Assembly (NCBI RefSeq): GCF_000242455.2
Contig: NC_019892.1
Location: 8,132,744 to 8,196,743, forward strand
DNA length: 64,000 bases
Direction: 5' to 3'
DNA from: Singulisphaera acidiphila DSM 18658
GTDB taxonomy: Bacteria; Planctomycetota; Planctomycetia; Isosphaerales; Isosphaeraceae
Shown here piece after piece: positions 1-8,361 of the stretch. Position 1 is the stretch's first letter. Every line of letters starts with the position of its first letter. Made by a program: the position numbers and the translations under genes. The notes beneath the pieces were generated by a model, which saw only the letters and a program-made list of their open reading frames with translations, had not been told where the DNA came from and did no database searches.

Positions 1-298
1 GCGCATCGTTGAGCGAGGAGACCAGGTGAGCGGCAACCTCGGCCGCCGAGGGCAAACGGTCGAGGCCGGTCCCGGCAACGTCCCCCGCATCGAGTCGACT
101 GCGGAGTTGGTCCGGGAACGCCTCCGGGTGATTGAGCAGCAATGCCGACACCCCGTAAAGCATCACCCAGGGAAACAGGAAGAGCCCGGAGTAAAGATGC
201 CACCGCCGCATCCAGTACATCATCGTGCGCAAGCGAGACCGACTCGCGACACTTCTTCGCGTCCCGAGCGATCGGGGCGCGGTGTCGGACTTGTTCAT
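1..298 (-). CDS. PepSY-associated membrane protein, N-terminal fragment (cut by left edge)
   Basis: Reading the minus strand from an ATG at 298 gives an open frame that runs off the left edge. About 99 residues are visible. After a basic stretch of about 25 residues comes MMYWMRRWHLYSGLFLFPWV and then a hydrophobic segment ending near LYGVSALLLNH. This WHxYxGL layout is typical of the first helix of PepSY_TM proteins, which are multi-helix inner-membrane proteins often linked to iron or siderophore reduction. A GGAG-type ribosome site precedes the ATG. The gene lies 65 bases downstream of the DUF4198 gene on the same strand, so the two are probably co-transcribed. The family call rests on the first helix only, because the PepSY repeats lie outside the window. 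Confidence 0.6.
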   Translation of the reverse strand, partial: MNKSDTAPRSLGTRRSVASRSRLRTMMYWMRRWHLYSGLFLFPWVMLYGVSALLLNHPEAFPDQLRSRLDAGDVAGTGLDRLPSAAEVAAHLVSSLNDA

Positions 299-363
299 TG
301 TCGAAGATTCTCCACCGGCCTTGAGAGTCATGAGATGGGGCGGGACAAGGTCGATCGTCAAAA

Positions 364-1059
364 TTAAGGATGCTTCTCCGAGACATCCACGACCAAGGTT
401 GCAAAGTGATGGACTTCGTCGTAAGGCTTTCCTTCCCACTCGCCGGGCGTCGGTTCAATGATCTTGACCCAAACGCCATACCGGCCGGGTTTCTCGAAGG
501 ATTCTTGGATCAATCCGACCTCGTCCGTGACTCCCCGGCGCGGAGGATTGCCAGCCGCCATCAGCGACGAGAAGCGAGCCCCAGCCACCGGTTCACTCCC
601 ATGCAGTACACGCAACCGGAAACGGCCCTCGACACTCTCCGGGACAATCTCATAACGAGCCTCGTCACCGAGCCGCAACCCAACGGCCGCGTCAAGCGGG
701 CCAAGGATCGCCTTGGAGTAATACTTGACGAGGACCGGCTTATCGCCCGTGTGTGACGACCGAGCATAGCCGTAAGTCGTGGCGCCCCCCACCAGAACCG
801 GGCGCGGCTCGGGGAGGGTCGCTTTCAGGCAGTGTTCTTCCTGGCTCCATTTGAGGGGTGACCGCCCCCCCTGCACGGTTACGGTCGTCAGTTGGGTCAA
901 CGCGAGACGCTCGCCCGAGATACGGGCATCGACATCTAACTTGTCGTTGAAAACCACCTGAACTTCACCCGTGGCAGACCCCGGCAGAACGAACACAAAG
1001 TGTGCTGGAGCCGGCCGAGCAATCCCGAAGAGAACGATCAAGAACAATCCGCGTTTCAT
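364..1059 (-). CDS. DUF4198-type periplasmic protein
   Basis: About 231 residues with an N-terminal signal peptide (MKRGLFLIVLFGIARPAPAH) and a mature start at HFVFVLPG. The His-rich beginning, the beta-rich body and the C-terminal motif around KPYDEVHHFATLVVDV fit the DUF4198 family, whose members are periplasmic and often sit beside metal-uptake genes. I chose the ATG at 1059 because an AAAGG ribosome site lies ten bases upstream of it. A TTG at 1068 would extend the protein by three residues but sits directly against that site. It is followed by the PepSY-type gene, and together they suggest a metal (iron, nickel or copper) uptake function. That role is an inference from neighbours. Confidence 0.7.
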   Translation of the reverse strand: MKRGLFLIVLFGIARPAPAHFVFVLPGSATGEVQVVFNDKLDVDARISGERLALTQLTTVTVQGGRSPLKWSQEEHCLKATLPEPRPVLVGGATTYGYARSSHTGDKPVLVKYYSKAILGPLDAAVGLRLGDEARYEIVPESVEGRFRLRVLHGSEPVAGARFSSLMAAGNPPRRGVTDEVGLIQESFEKPGRYGVWVKIIEPTPGEWEGKPYDEVHHFATLVVDVSEKHP

Positions 1060-1178
1060 GTCAATCAAGCCTTTCGATCAATCGTTTGTGATTTTATCTG
1101 TTTTCGTCCGCATACAGTGGACAACGGCCCGTGGGGTCAACGGGGCACGCATACTCTTGCAAACGCCGAGGCAAGACA

Positions 1179-2297
1179 TCAGTATTCGCCAACGACTTCG
1201 TTCCCAGCGCGCGTCGCGAGTCCACGCCAGATTTGCGGCTGGAGGCCGTCGCGGACGAACTGCACGCGCCCGTCTCCGAACAGGACATTCACGCCTCCGG
1301 GATGTCGACTGGCCGCCTTGAAGAATCCAAGACCGTTGGTTGTGCAGTCGGGGATCGGCGCGTTTGGCATCCGCTGGGCGTCGAAACATCCCTTCGGGGT
1401 CTGTCCCCAAATCCAGGAGATTCCGCGATCTCCGTTCCATGAGGTCGCGGCCGCGCAAAGGGCGTCCGACAAGGTGGGGATGCTCCCAGGGACACCCGTC
1501 AGGACTTTGGCGACACTCGAGAGCCCCGCCGCTTGCCGCTCGGGATCTGCGGGCTGGGGCCCGGTCACGTTTGATCCATGGCCGAGTAATGACTCAGACA
1601 TGAGCATCGTGTTTGATGTTCCATCTTGCAACTCGGCCATCCGAACGCCGGAGTCGCTCCAGAACACGCCATCGGTCGGATAGCGGGGATCGTAGTAGAA
1701 CTGCGCGGGGTTGCCCGACCCAATACACGCCATGTAGTTCGTCCCGGCGAACGTCGCCGCATTGTAGCCTGTGAAGACCGGAGAACGGCCGTCGCTGGGA
1801 CAGAGGAACAGCCCAACCACTGTGGCCGCGGCCGTCTGCTGAGCGAGGTTGATGGTCGAAGTTCCCGTGAACAGGAACAGGTCCTCGTCCGATGCGAACA
1901 CACGTTGCAGGTTCGCCTGCTCGACAAACGGCAGGAGCCGAGCCTGGATCGAGTACCAGCGCCGCCCCGACCCCATCCCCGGCAAGGACCCCAGGGTGCT
2001 CTCATAGTTGTGCATCGCCAACCCAAGTTGCTTGAGATTGTTCGTGCAGTGCATGCGGCGGGCCGCCTCACGCGCCGCCTGAACGGCCGGCAGGAGCAGG
2101 GCGATCAAGACGGCAATGATGGCGATCACTACCAGCAACTCGATCAACGTGAAGCCACTCAGCCGCACCTGCCGGGCACGGAGTCGGACGCCTCCCCCCG
2201 GTCGCAATGATGCCCCCCTGGACTTCGGGCTGGCTTGACACCTGCACGCGCTCGCCCCCGGCCTGTCCTCACCACCGAGCTTGGCTCGGATGTTCAT
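1179..2297 (-). CDS. DUF1559 domain protein with prepilin-type N-terminus
   Basis: 372 residues. A long basic leader of about 48 residues ends at a prepilin-type processing site (G48 then FTLIELLVVIAIIAVLIALL), with the conserved E at +5. It continues with AVQAAREAARRMHCTNNLKQ, the hallmark of DUF1559 proteins that are strongly expanded in Planctomycetes. Near the C-terminus SRHPGGVNVLFGDGRVQFV is the family's second signature. Family members look like class III signal-peptide pseudopilins, but their substrate or role is unknown. The ATG at 2297 has an AAAGGA ribosome site seven bases upstream, which supports the long leader. The gene is 119 bases upstream of the DUF4198 gene and may head that operon. 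Processing would need a prepilin peptidase; the one in this window looks incomplete. Confidence 0.88.
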   Translation of the reverse strand: MNIRAKLGGEDRPGASACRCQASPKSRGASLRPGGGVRLRARQVRLSGFTLIELLVVIAIIAVLIALLLPAVQAAREAARRMHCTNNLKQLGLAMHNYESTLGSLPGMGSGRRWYSIQARLLPFVEQANLQRVFASDEDLFLFTGTSTINLAQQTAAATVVGLFLCPSDGRSPVFTGYNAATFAGTNYMACIGSGNPAQFYYDPRYPTDGVFWSDSGVRMAELQDGTSNTMLMSESLLGHGSNVTGPQPADPERQAAGLSSVAKVLTGVPGSIPTLSDALCAAATSWNGDRGISWIWGQTPKGCFDAQRMPNAPIPDCTTNGLGFFKAASRHPGGVNVLFGDGRVQFVRDGLQPQIWRGLATRAGNEVVGEY

Positions 2298-2957
2298 ACC
2301 GAATCCTTTTGTTAAGACGCCACCATCGACGACGTGGCAAAATCATTGTTTTCGCAGACTACCTTTTTATTTTTATTGCGCCAATAAAATTATTTCGGTC
2401 AACCAAAATCAAAAAAAAAACAGCTCACCCTCTGCTCGACGAGGCAGCCCAAAGAACAGGCCTATGTTCCGACGGAATCCGAGCTTATCACCAGATCGCT
2501 CGAATTCCGCAGCGATCCCGCTGCCCTGGCCACTTGGGAAGGGGCGTGTGACGGCCTACGACCGCTCAAGCCAACCCATGAAGGCTCGCGGCGCCACGAT
2601 CAAGACCGCCGGTTCCCGCTACAACTCGACCTTGCCGTTGCAAACGGACCCCATATAACGACGCGAAAGGAGGGGATAATGGGCATCGGCCATCACACCG
2701 CCATACTGACAGCATGCTCACGCATGAAAACAGATTCGATTTCTGGTGGATCGAGCGATTTTTTAGCTAAAACTCATTTCTAAATAACCCATATTTCCGA
2801 ATACAAAAATCCGAAGGCGGTTTCCACACGCCTGGACGCTCGCTTCCAGTACGAAATCAGGATGCAGGCGGGACGGACGCCCGCCCACAGTCCCACGGGG
2901 ACATCTCCGAGGTGGAGGCGGCTTCAGGTGGGAGAGGCCCTTACCAAGACCTCTGTG
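2298..2957. other. 660-base intergenic region with two AT-rich islands
   Basis: No convincing gene: the open frames here lack ribosome sites and family resemblance. Two AT-rich islands stand out against the GC-rich background, at about 2330-2425 and 2755-2815. The first is directly upstream of the DUF1559 start on the minus strand and contains a TTGACC-like -35 element followed by an AT-rich tract including TTTTATTGG and AATAAAAATAAAAAGG (minus-strand reading). It is probably the DUF1559 promoter region. The second is closer to the end of the DUF1080 gene and I can assign no role to it. Confidence 0.5.
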
Positions 2958-3674
2958 CTACTTCGTGAGCGGCGTGAGCTTGATGTTGCGGTAATAGACT
3001 TCCGCCCCTTCGGACTGGAGCAGAATCTTTCCCTTGGTGACGCTGGCTTCGGTCCCTTCGTTGACGACCACGCCATTGACGATGTTGATGACCTTGTCGC
3101 CGTCGCAGATCACCTCGACGGTGTTCCATTCCCCGGTCGGTCGCTCGCCGTCCTTCTTCTTTTTCTTGAACCGGGTCTCGGTCTTGCCGTCGATGACGAG
3201 CGTAGTGCCGTCCACCATCCAGAAGTCGCCGCAGTCGTGCTCCTGGATCTGGCACTCGATGGATTTGTTCCACACCTTATCAGGGCCGACACAGTGGACC
3301 AGAATTCCCGAGTCGCGCACCACGTTCTCGCGGGGCGGCCACTTCTTGGCCCCCCACTTGAACTCGACCGTGAGGCGGTAATTCTCGTATTCGTCGTCAG
3401 TCGTCAGGCAGCCGAATTCCTCGCCCGAGACGTGGATGACGCCATCCTCGACCTTGAAGACCCCCTTGGGATCAGTCCGGGGATCGACCGCTTCTTTTGC
3501 TTTGGGATGCCTGATGAAGGTGTGCCAGCCCGTCAGGTCCTTCCCGTTAAACAGCGCAATCGATTTCGCTTGGCTCGCCGAATCCGGGGCACCGATGGCA
3601 ACAGCCGAGGCAACCGCGAGGGTGAGAAGAATTGGAACCGCCAGGGCCAGACTTTGTGCTCTGCGCATCGTCAT
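2958..3674 (-). CDS. Secreted DUF1080 (3-keto-disaccharide hydrolase-like) protein
   Basis: About 238 residues with a signal peptide (MTMRRAQSLALAVPILLTLA and following Ala-rich segment). The mature part begins SIALFNGKDLTGWHTF, the FNGKDLSGW-type signature of DUF1080, a concanavalin-like jelly-roll family now called 3-keto-disaccharide hydrolase. Other family features are EYENYRLTVEFKW, NSGILVH-like RDSGILVHCVG, ECQIQEHDCGDFW, and the C-terminal EVYYRNIKLTPL. Length is normal for a single-domain member. The ATG at 3674 is preferred over an upstream one at 3719 because the signal peptide starts there. No co-directional partner is close. Sugar turnover in the periplasm is a family-level inference. 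Confidence 0.88.
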   Translation of the reverse strand: MTMRRAQSLALAVPILLTLAVASAVAIGAPDSASQAKSIALFNGKDLTGWHTFIRHPKAKEAVDPRTDPKGVFKVEDGVIHVSGEEFGCLTTDDEYENYRLTVEFKWGAKKWPPRENVVRDSGILVHCVGPDKVWNKSIECQIQEHDCGDFWMVDGTTLVIDGKTETRFKKKKKDGERPTGEWNTVEVICDGDKVINIVNGVVVNEGTEASVTKGKILLQSEGAEVYYRNIKLTPLTK

Positions 3675-3864
3675 GCAATCCCCACCGTTGGTCGCGGCAC
3701 GAGAGGATCGGCCACGCATCGGGGCGCGGAGATCGATCGCTCCCCGGATTGCTCGGCATCCTAACCCGCGCGTCGAGCCGACTCAAGCGGCAGCCCAACG
3801 CGACGGACAATGCTCGGCAGATTCCGAGGAGATCGCGGGAACGACAAGCGTAATGGAAAGGGGA

Positions 3865-4272
3865 TCAGGAGAAAGAGGGGCGCGAGCGGCGCGATTGCTC
3901 ACGGCGAAGTGCGGCGATCAATTCGAGAGTCGCAACCCGGTAGGGAGTCAACTCTTCCTGGTTGGCGACCCAGGCTTCCGCAGTCTCGATCAGTTCGAAC
4001 ACCCGTCGACCCTGGGACACGGCTCGAACGGCCACACCGCGATCGACCAAGAACAGGAGGACAGCAACCCGACGCGCCAGCGGCGCCTTCGACCAATATT
4101 CAGAGCCGGAGAGATCATTTTCCAAGTGGAAACCAGTGAAGCGGAGCGCTTCTTCGACCAAAGCTTCGAGATGTTCGTCGTTCCGGTGGCGACGGTACAT
4201 GGCCAGACGATCCACCCACTGGCGAGACAAGTTGCGAACAGATGATGCGGGCACGGAAAATGCGATCCTCAC
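3865..4272 (-). CDS. Hypothetical protein, mostly helical
   Basis: 135 residues from a GTG start; no signal peptide or membrane segment. The sequence is charged and predicted-helical by eye (for example RNDEHLEALVEEALRFTGFHL and ARRVAVLLFLVDRGVAVRAV), with the C-terminus rich in Arg and Ser. Codon usage is GC-rich at third positions like its neighbours, and no longer competing frame covers it, so it is probably a real gene. I do not recognise a family. A later ATG (MYRRHRND) could be the true start. Confidence 0.55.
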   Translation of the reverse strand: MRIAFSVPASSVRNLSRQWVDRLAMYRRHRNDEHLEALVEEALRFTGFHLENDLSGSEYWSKAPLARRVAVLLFLVDRGVAVRAVSQGRRVFELIETAEAWVANQEELTPYRVATLELIAALRREQSRRSRPSFS

Positions 4273-4409
4273 AAGACCGATCGATCACAACCGGCGGACA
4301 TCCGCTCGGCCTGGAATAATTTATCTTAGGGCGCAAGGCAAGTCCCCCCCATTTACCACAACGGTTGACCAACCGGAACACCCCGCCCGCGTTCCCCCGG
4401 TAAATGCCT

Positions 4410-4438
4410 TTGACAGAGGGGGATCGTTTCATTATGTT
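4410..4438 (+). promoter_or_regulatory. Sigma70-like promoter for the MMPL transporter gene
   Basis: A perfect TTGACA at 4410-4415 is followed after 17 bases by TATGTT at 4433-4438. It lies 111 bases upstream of the MMPL start and points the right way. The call rests on consensus match and spacing only. Confidence 0.5.
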
Positions 4439-4549
4439 CCGTGGTTGGAAGTTAGGAGCGATCGGCGGCTGGGCGCAGCGGTGACCCTTTGGCCCGACGC
4501 GTCGCCGGAATCGCCATCGGTTTCCGCTTTATGAATGTGAAATCTCTCT

Positions 4550-6970
4550 ATGTTTGAATCGATCGCGAACCTGGTCATTCGGCGAGGTTGGATCGTTGTT
4601 CTGGGCTGGATGGCGTTCCTCGCCCTGCTGCGAACCGTGGCCCCATCCTGGGACCAAGTTAGCAAAGACGACGACGTTCGCTTCTTCCCGCCCGGCTATC
4701 CCAGCGTGGTCGGGCAGGAATTGCTCGAACGGGGTTTCCCCCGCGACGCTTCGAGCTCGCAGGTGGTGGTCATCTCCGAACGCAGGCAAGGACGCCTGAA
4801 CAAGGAGGACTATGCGTTTGTCGACCAATTGATCAACACCATGAATCGGATTCGCGAAAACGATCCGACGACGGGGATCAAGAAGGTTGAGACCTACCGC
4901 AGCCCGGTCATCGGCAAACGCCTGATCGGCACGAGCAAAGACGGAACCGGGCAAGCAGCGCTGACGATCGCATCGCTCAACGGAACGTACCTGGCAAAGT
5001 CGACCCGGGTCTCCGTCGAGAAGATCAAGGAAGCGTTGAAGACCTTGCCGCCCACTCCGGACGGCCTCACGCTGGCCCTCACCGGGTCGGCCGTGGTCGG
5101 TCACGACATGAATAACGCCTCGAATGAGAGCATCGCAAACACGACCCACGCCACGATCGCCTTGGTAGTCGTGATCTTGCTGATCGTGTATCGCTCCCCT
5201 CTGCTGGCATTCATTCCGCTGCTGACGATCGCATTGTCGGTCTGGGCGTCGATGATGTCGATCGCGCTTCTGACTAAGCTGCCGGGGTTGAACTTCCAGG
5301 TCATCAACATCACGAACGTATTCGTGATCGTGGTCCTCTTCGGAGCGGGGACGGACTACTGCCTGTTCCTGATCGCCCGTTACCGCGAAGAACTGGTCAA
5401 GGGGCGGTCGCGCGACGACGCCTTGCGCGAGGCGATCAGCCAGGTCGGAGGTGCCTTGGTCGCCAGCGCCGGGACGGTTATCGTCGGCCTGGGAATGCTC
5501 TGGTACTCCTCGTTCGCGAAGATCCAATACACCGGCCCGGCAATCGCCCTCAGCCTGGCGATCGCCTTATTCGCCGCGCTCACGCTCGCGCCGGTCCTGC
5601 TCCACTGGCTCCGCGCCGCGGTCTTCTGGCCGTTCCGCCAGCCGCACCACACTCAGGGGGCCAACCGAGAGCAAGAGAGCCTCGAGCAGGTCCCACTGGC
5701 CGGCTTCTGGATGACGGTGGCCGACCTGGTGGTGAAGTACCCGGTTCGAATCCTGGCGCTCTGTGTGATCGCGTTGACCCCCTTGGCCATCGTCGGGGCG
5801 CGGACCAAGCCCAACTACAGCCAGTTGGCCGACCTCAACCCCGATCAAGACAGTGTCGTCGGTGCCAAGATCGTCCAGCGCTACTTCGCCGTCGGTGAGC
5901 TCAGTCCCACAACCCTCCTGATCCACCATCCGAAGCTGGACTTTCGGTCCGACACCGGCCGCGCCAAGGTCAGCGATCTCACAAAAGCACTCGTACAGAT
6001 TCCCAACGTCGCCGAAGTTCGCTCGATCACTCAGCCATTGGGGACACCTCCGGTCCCCGACGCCGAGAAGAGCCTCATCGAGCGTTACATGGAACGCGCG
6101 ATCAAGCCGGCCGTGGATGCGCGCTATGTCAGCATGAATCCGGTCTCCAAGGCCGAGCTCAACCACACCACCAAGATCGACGTCGTCTTCGATACGGACC
6201 CGTTCTCCGAACAGGCCCTGCGGGCCCTGGAGACGGCCTACTCCATCGTCCATGATGAGATCAAGACGGGCGGAACCCTCGAGGGGGCGGCCTCCGTGGG
6301 GTTGACCGGAGCTTCGGCCGCGGTCAACGACCTCAAGAAGGTGACGACCAACGACGAGCGCCGGATGTACGTGCTGGTCACGGTGGGCGTCTACCTGATC
6401 CTGGTCCTCCTACTCCGGCGTCCCGGGATCTGCCTCTATTTGATCGTGACGGTCATCCTCGGCTACCTCGCATCGCTCGGTGTGACCGAGCTGGTCTTTC
6501 AGGCTTTGCACAAAGGGCCCGACCCGTGGGTGGGGCTCGACTGGAAGGTCGGCTTCTTCCTGTTCGTGATCTTGGTGGCCGTGGGTGAAGACTACAATAT
6601 CTTCCTAATGTCGCGGGTGATCGAGGAAGAGAAACGACACGGGATCGTCGAAGGGACACGGTTGGCGATCGCCCATACGGGCGGAATCATCAGCTCGTGC
6701 GGCTTGATCATGGCCGGCACCTTCGGTTCGATGCTCACGGGCAGCCTGACCGCGCTTCGAGAACTCGGGTTTGCACTCGGGCTCGGCGTCTTGCTCGACA
6801 CGTTCCTGGTCCGGCCGATCTTGGTGCCCGCCTTCGTCGTCATCCTCGATCGCTATCGGTTCAAGCGGAAAGGGGGGACTCCTCCCCCTCCTCTCGGTGA
6901 GCCCGTAACTCAGGGCGAGCCCGTGCCACCGCCATACAAGGTGGATTACGGGGTCAAGACGAAGCGTTAA
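4550..6970 (+). CDS. MMPL/RND-superfamily transporter
   Basis: 806 residues. One N-terminal helix (about residues 9-28) is followed by a large extracytoplasmic loop and a first bundle of helices (about 205-360), then a second helix near 385-415, a second loop, and a second helix bundle (about 605-775). This 1+5 / 1+5 duplicated layout and the sterol-sensing-like helix pairs are typical of MMPL proteins. Family-like motifs include FGAGTDYCLFLIARYREEL in the first half and VAVGEDYNIFLMSRVIEEE in the second; the Asp/Tyr in these helices belong to the proton relay. The C-terminal tail is Pro-rich. MMPL proteins export lipids or hopanoid-type molecules using the proton gradient; the substrate here is unknown. 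A promoter is seen at 4410-4438, and the TPR gene follows after 27 bases. Confidence 0.88.
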   Translation: MFESIANLVIRRGWIVVLGWMAFLALLRTVAPSWDQVSKDDDVRFFPPGYPSVVGQELLERGFPRDASSSQVVVISERRQGRLNKEDYAFVDQLINTMNRIRENDPTTGIKKVETYRSPVIGKRLIGTSKDGTGQAALTIASLNGTYLAKSTRVSVEKIKEALKTLPPTPDGLTLALTGSAVVGHDMNNASNESIANTTHATIALVVVILLIVYRSPLLAFIPLLTIALSVWASMMSIALLTKLPGLNFQVINITNVFVIVVLFGAGTDYCLFLIARYREELVKGRSRDDALREAISQVGGALVASAGTVIVGLGMLWYSSFAKIQYTGPAIALSLAIALFAALTLAPVLLHWLRAAVFWPFRQPHHTQGANREQESLEQVPLAGFWMTVADLVVKYPVRILALCVIALTPLAIVGARTKPNYSQLADLNPDQDSVVGAKIVQRYFAVGELSPTTLLIHHPKLDFRSDTGRAKVSDLTKALVQIPNVAEVRSITQPLGTPPVPDAEKSLIERYMERAIKPAVDARYVSMNPVSKAELNHTTKIDVVFDTDPFSEQALRALETAYSIVHDEIKTGGTLEGAASVGLTGASAAVNDLKKVTTNDERRMYVLVTVGVYLILVLLLRRPGICLYLIVTVILGYLASLGVTELVFQALHKGPDPWVGLDWKVGFFLFVILVAVGEDYNIFLMSRVIEEEKRHGIVEGTRLAIAHTGGIISSCGLIMAGTFGSMLTGSLTALRELGFALGLGVLLDTFLVRPILVPAFVVILDRYRFKRKGGTPPPPLGEPVTQGEPVPPPYKVDYGVKTKR

Positions 6971-6997
6971 GCCCCAAAAAAAGAGGGCGGCTGCTCC

Positions 6998-8224
6998 ATG
7001 CGATCGAACTCGTCCCTGACGTTGTGGACCGGCGTTCTACTCGCCCTGATCCTCGTCGGGACCGCGGCACAAGGGGACGAGCCGGCTCGGGATCAAGCGG
7101 AAGCGGAAGCGATGGGTCAGGCGGCCGAGGCCGACCGACTCTTCAAGGAGGGGGACTTCGCGGCCGCACTCCCCCTCTACGAGGCCGAGCGTGTGTCGCG
7201 GACCAAGCTAGGCGACCTCCGCTACGAAGCGTACGCCGCGCGGGCGATCGGCTGTTGCCACGAGCGATTAGGCGACCTCGAAGCAGCCATTACCGCCTGG
7301 AAGGCGGCCCGCTCCCTCGACGCCAAACGTGACGATCGAGGTTTCGAGGGCTATGACTGGCTGCTGATCGGGCAGGCGCAACTCCATCTCGACCAGGTGA
7401 AAACCGGCGTCGAGTCACTCACACGATCCCTCCCCCTGCTCTCCCAGGCGATCGATCGCGACCATGAAGCCGACGCGCGGTTGCTCCTGGGTTGCGCCCT
7501 CACCGAACAGGGAGAATTCGACCCCGCCGCGCGGCACCTCGAACGTTCCCTCGAGTTGGCACATCTCCTGGACGATCCCAAACGCGAGGCCGCCGCTCTC
7601 GCTCAGTTGGGGCGGACCGACTTGACTCGCAACGCCCCCGGCCCCGCCGCCGAGTGGCTCAGCGAGGCTCGTGGGACCTACCTGACGCTGGGTAACGATC
7701 TCGAAGCTGCGGCGATGGATCGGCTCTTGGGGGACGCCCTGATGGCCCTCGACCTTCCTGAGGTTGCCTTTGCCCGCGTCGAGCGGGCAGCCAAGGCCCA
7801 CGAGCGGCTCGAGGCGCCTGCCCTCTTGGGTGACGACCTCCAGTTCCTCGCCGGAATTCGGACCGAGCAGGGCGACCTGCCCGCTGCTCGAAAGCTGGCC
7901 CGCCGCGCCGTGGCCGCATTCCAGGCGGCCGAGGACCCGACCGGCGAGATCGATGCCCTGGTGGTTCTGGCTCGCAGCCACAGCCTCGACAACGATTGGC
8001 CGGCCGCCGCTTCGGCGCTGGCCCCCGCTCTCGCCCTGGTTCGCCAGCACGGCGAGCCGGCCGATCAGGTGCGTCTCCTGCTCCTCGCGGCCGATATCGA
8101 GCGGCGTGGGAAACAGGTCGAACGGAGCGCGACCCTACTTGATGAAGCCCAGCGCATTGCGCAACAGTCAGAGAACGGTGCTTTGAAGCGAATGGTCGCC
8201 GAGGCACAGCAAACGCCTCGTTGA
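6998..8224 (+). CDS. Secreted TPR-repeat protein
   Basis: 408 residues with a signal peptide (MRSNSSLTLWTGVLLALILV, cleavage near AAQGDEPA). The remainder is a run of helix pairs with TPR character, for example EADRLFKEGDFAAALPLYEA, AIGCCHERLGDLEAAITAW and LARRAVAAFQAAED. The repeats cover nearly the whole mature chain, giving a superhelical scaffold for protein contacts. It starts 27 bases after the MMPL stop, with an AGAGGG ribosome site, so the two are likely one transcript. A role as a periplasmic partner of the transporter is inferred from position only. The gene ends about 60 bases before the terminator hairpin shared with clpC. Confidence 0.78.
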   Translation: MRSNSSLTLWTGVLLALILVGTAAQGDEPARDQAEAEAMGQAAEADRLFKEGDFAAALPLYEAERVSRTKLGDLRYEAYAARAIGCCHERLGDLEAAITAWKAARSLDAKRDDRGFEGYDWLLIGQAQLHLDQVKTGVESLTRSLPLLSQAIDRDHEADARLLLGCALTEQGEFDPAARHLERSLELAHLLDDPKREAAALAQLGRTDLTRNAPGPAAEWLSEARGTYLTLGNDLEAAAMDRLLGDALMALDLPEVAFARVERAAKAHERLEAPALLGDDLQFLAGIRTEQGDLPAARKLARRAVAAFQAAEDPTGEIDALVVLARSHSLDNDWPAAASALAPALALVRQHGEPADQVRLLLLAADIERRGKQVERSATLLDEAQRIAQQSENGALKRMVAEAQQTPR

Positions 8225-8276
8225 GCCAACTCCTCGGTTTCAAGCCCCGCTCAAAACACGGCCGTTCGACAGAGTC

Positions 8277-8327
8277 AAAAAAAACAAGGGGGTGGAAGCG
8301 GTGTCACACCACTTCCACCCCCTTGTT
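8277..8327 (-). terminator. Strong rho-independent terminator of clpC
   Basis: Arms at 8283-8298 and 8312-8327 form a near-perfect 16-base stem (AACAAGGGGGTGGAAG with its complement), and the inner bases GGTGT/ACACC can extend it. On the minus strand the hairpin is followed by a run of eight T (8277-8284 as A on plus). It sits between the convergent TPR and clpC genes and may stop transcription from both sides, although the T-run favours clpC. Confidence 0.88.
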
Positions 8328-8361
8328 GAGCTTGATCACTCAGTCCGTTCGGACCACCCGG

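Noticed and set aside
2281..2658. Plus-strand frame over the DUF1559 upstream region
   Set aside because: It overlaps the AT-rich promoter region, and composition is unlike the coding genes.
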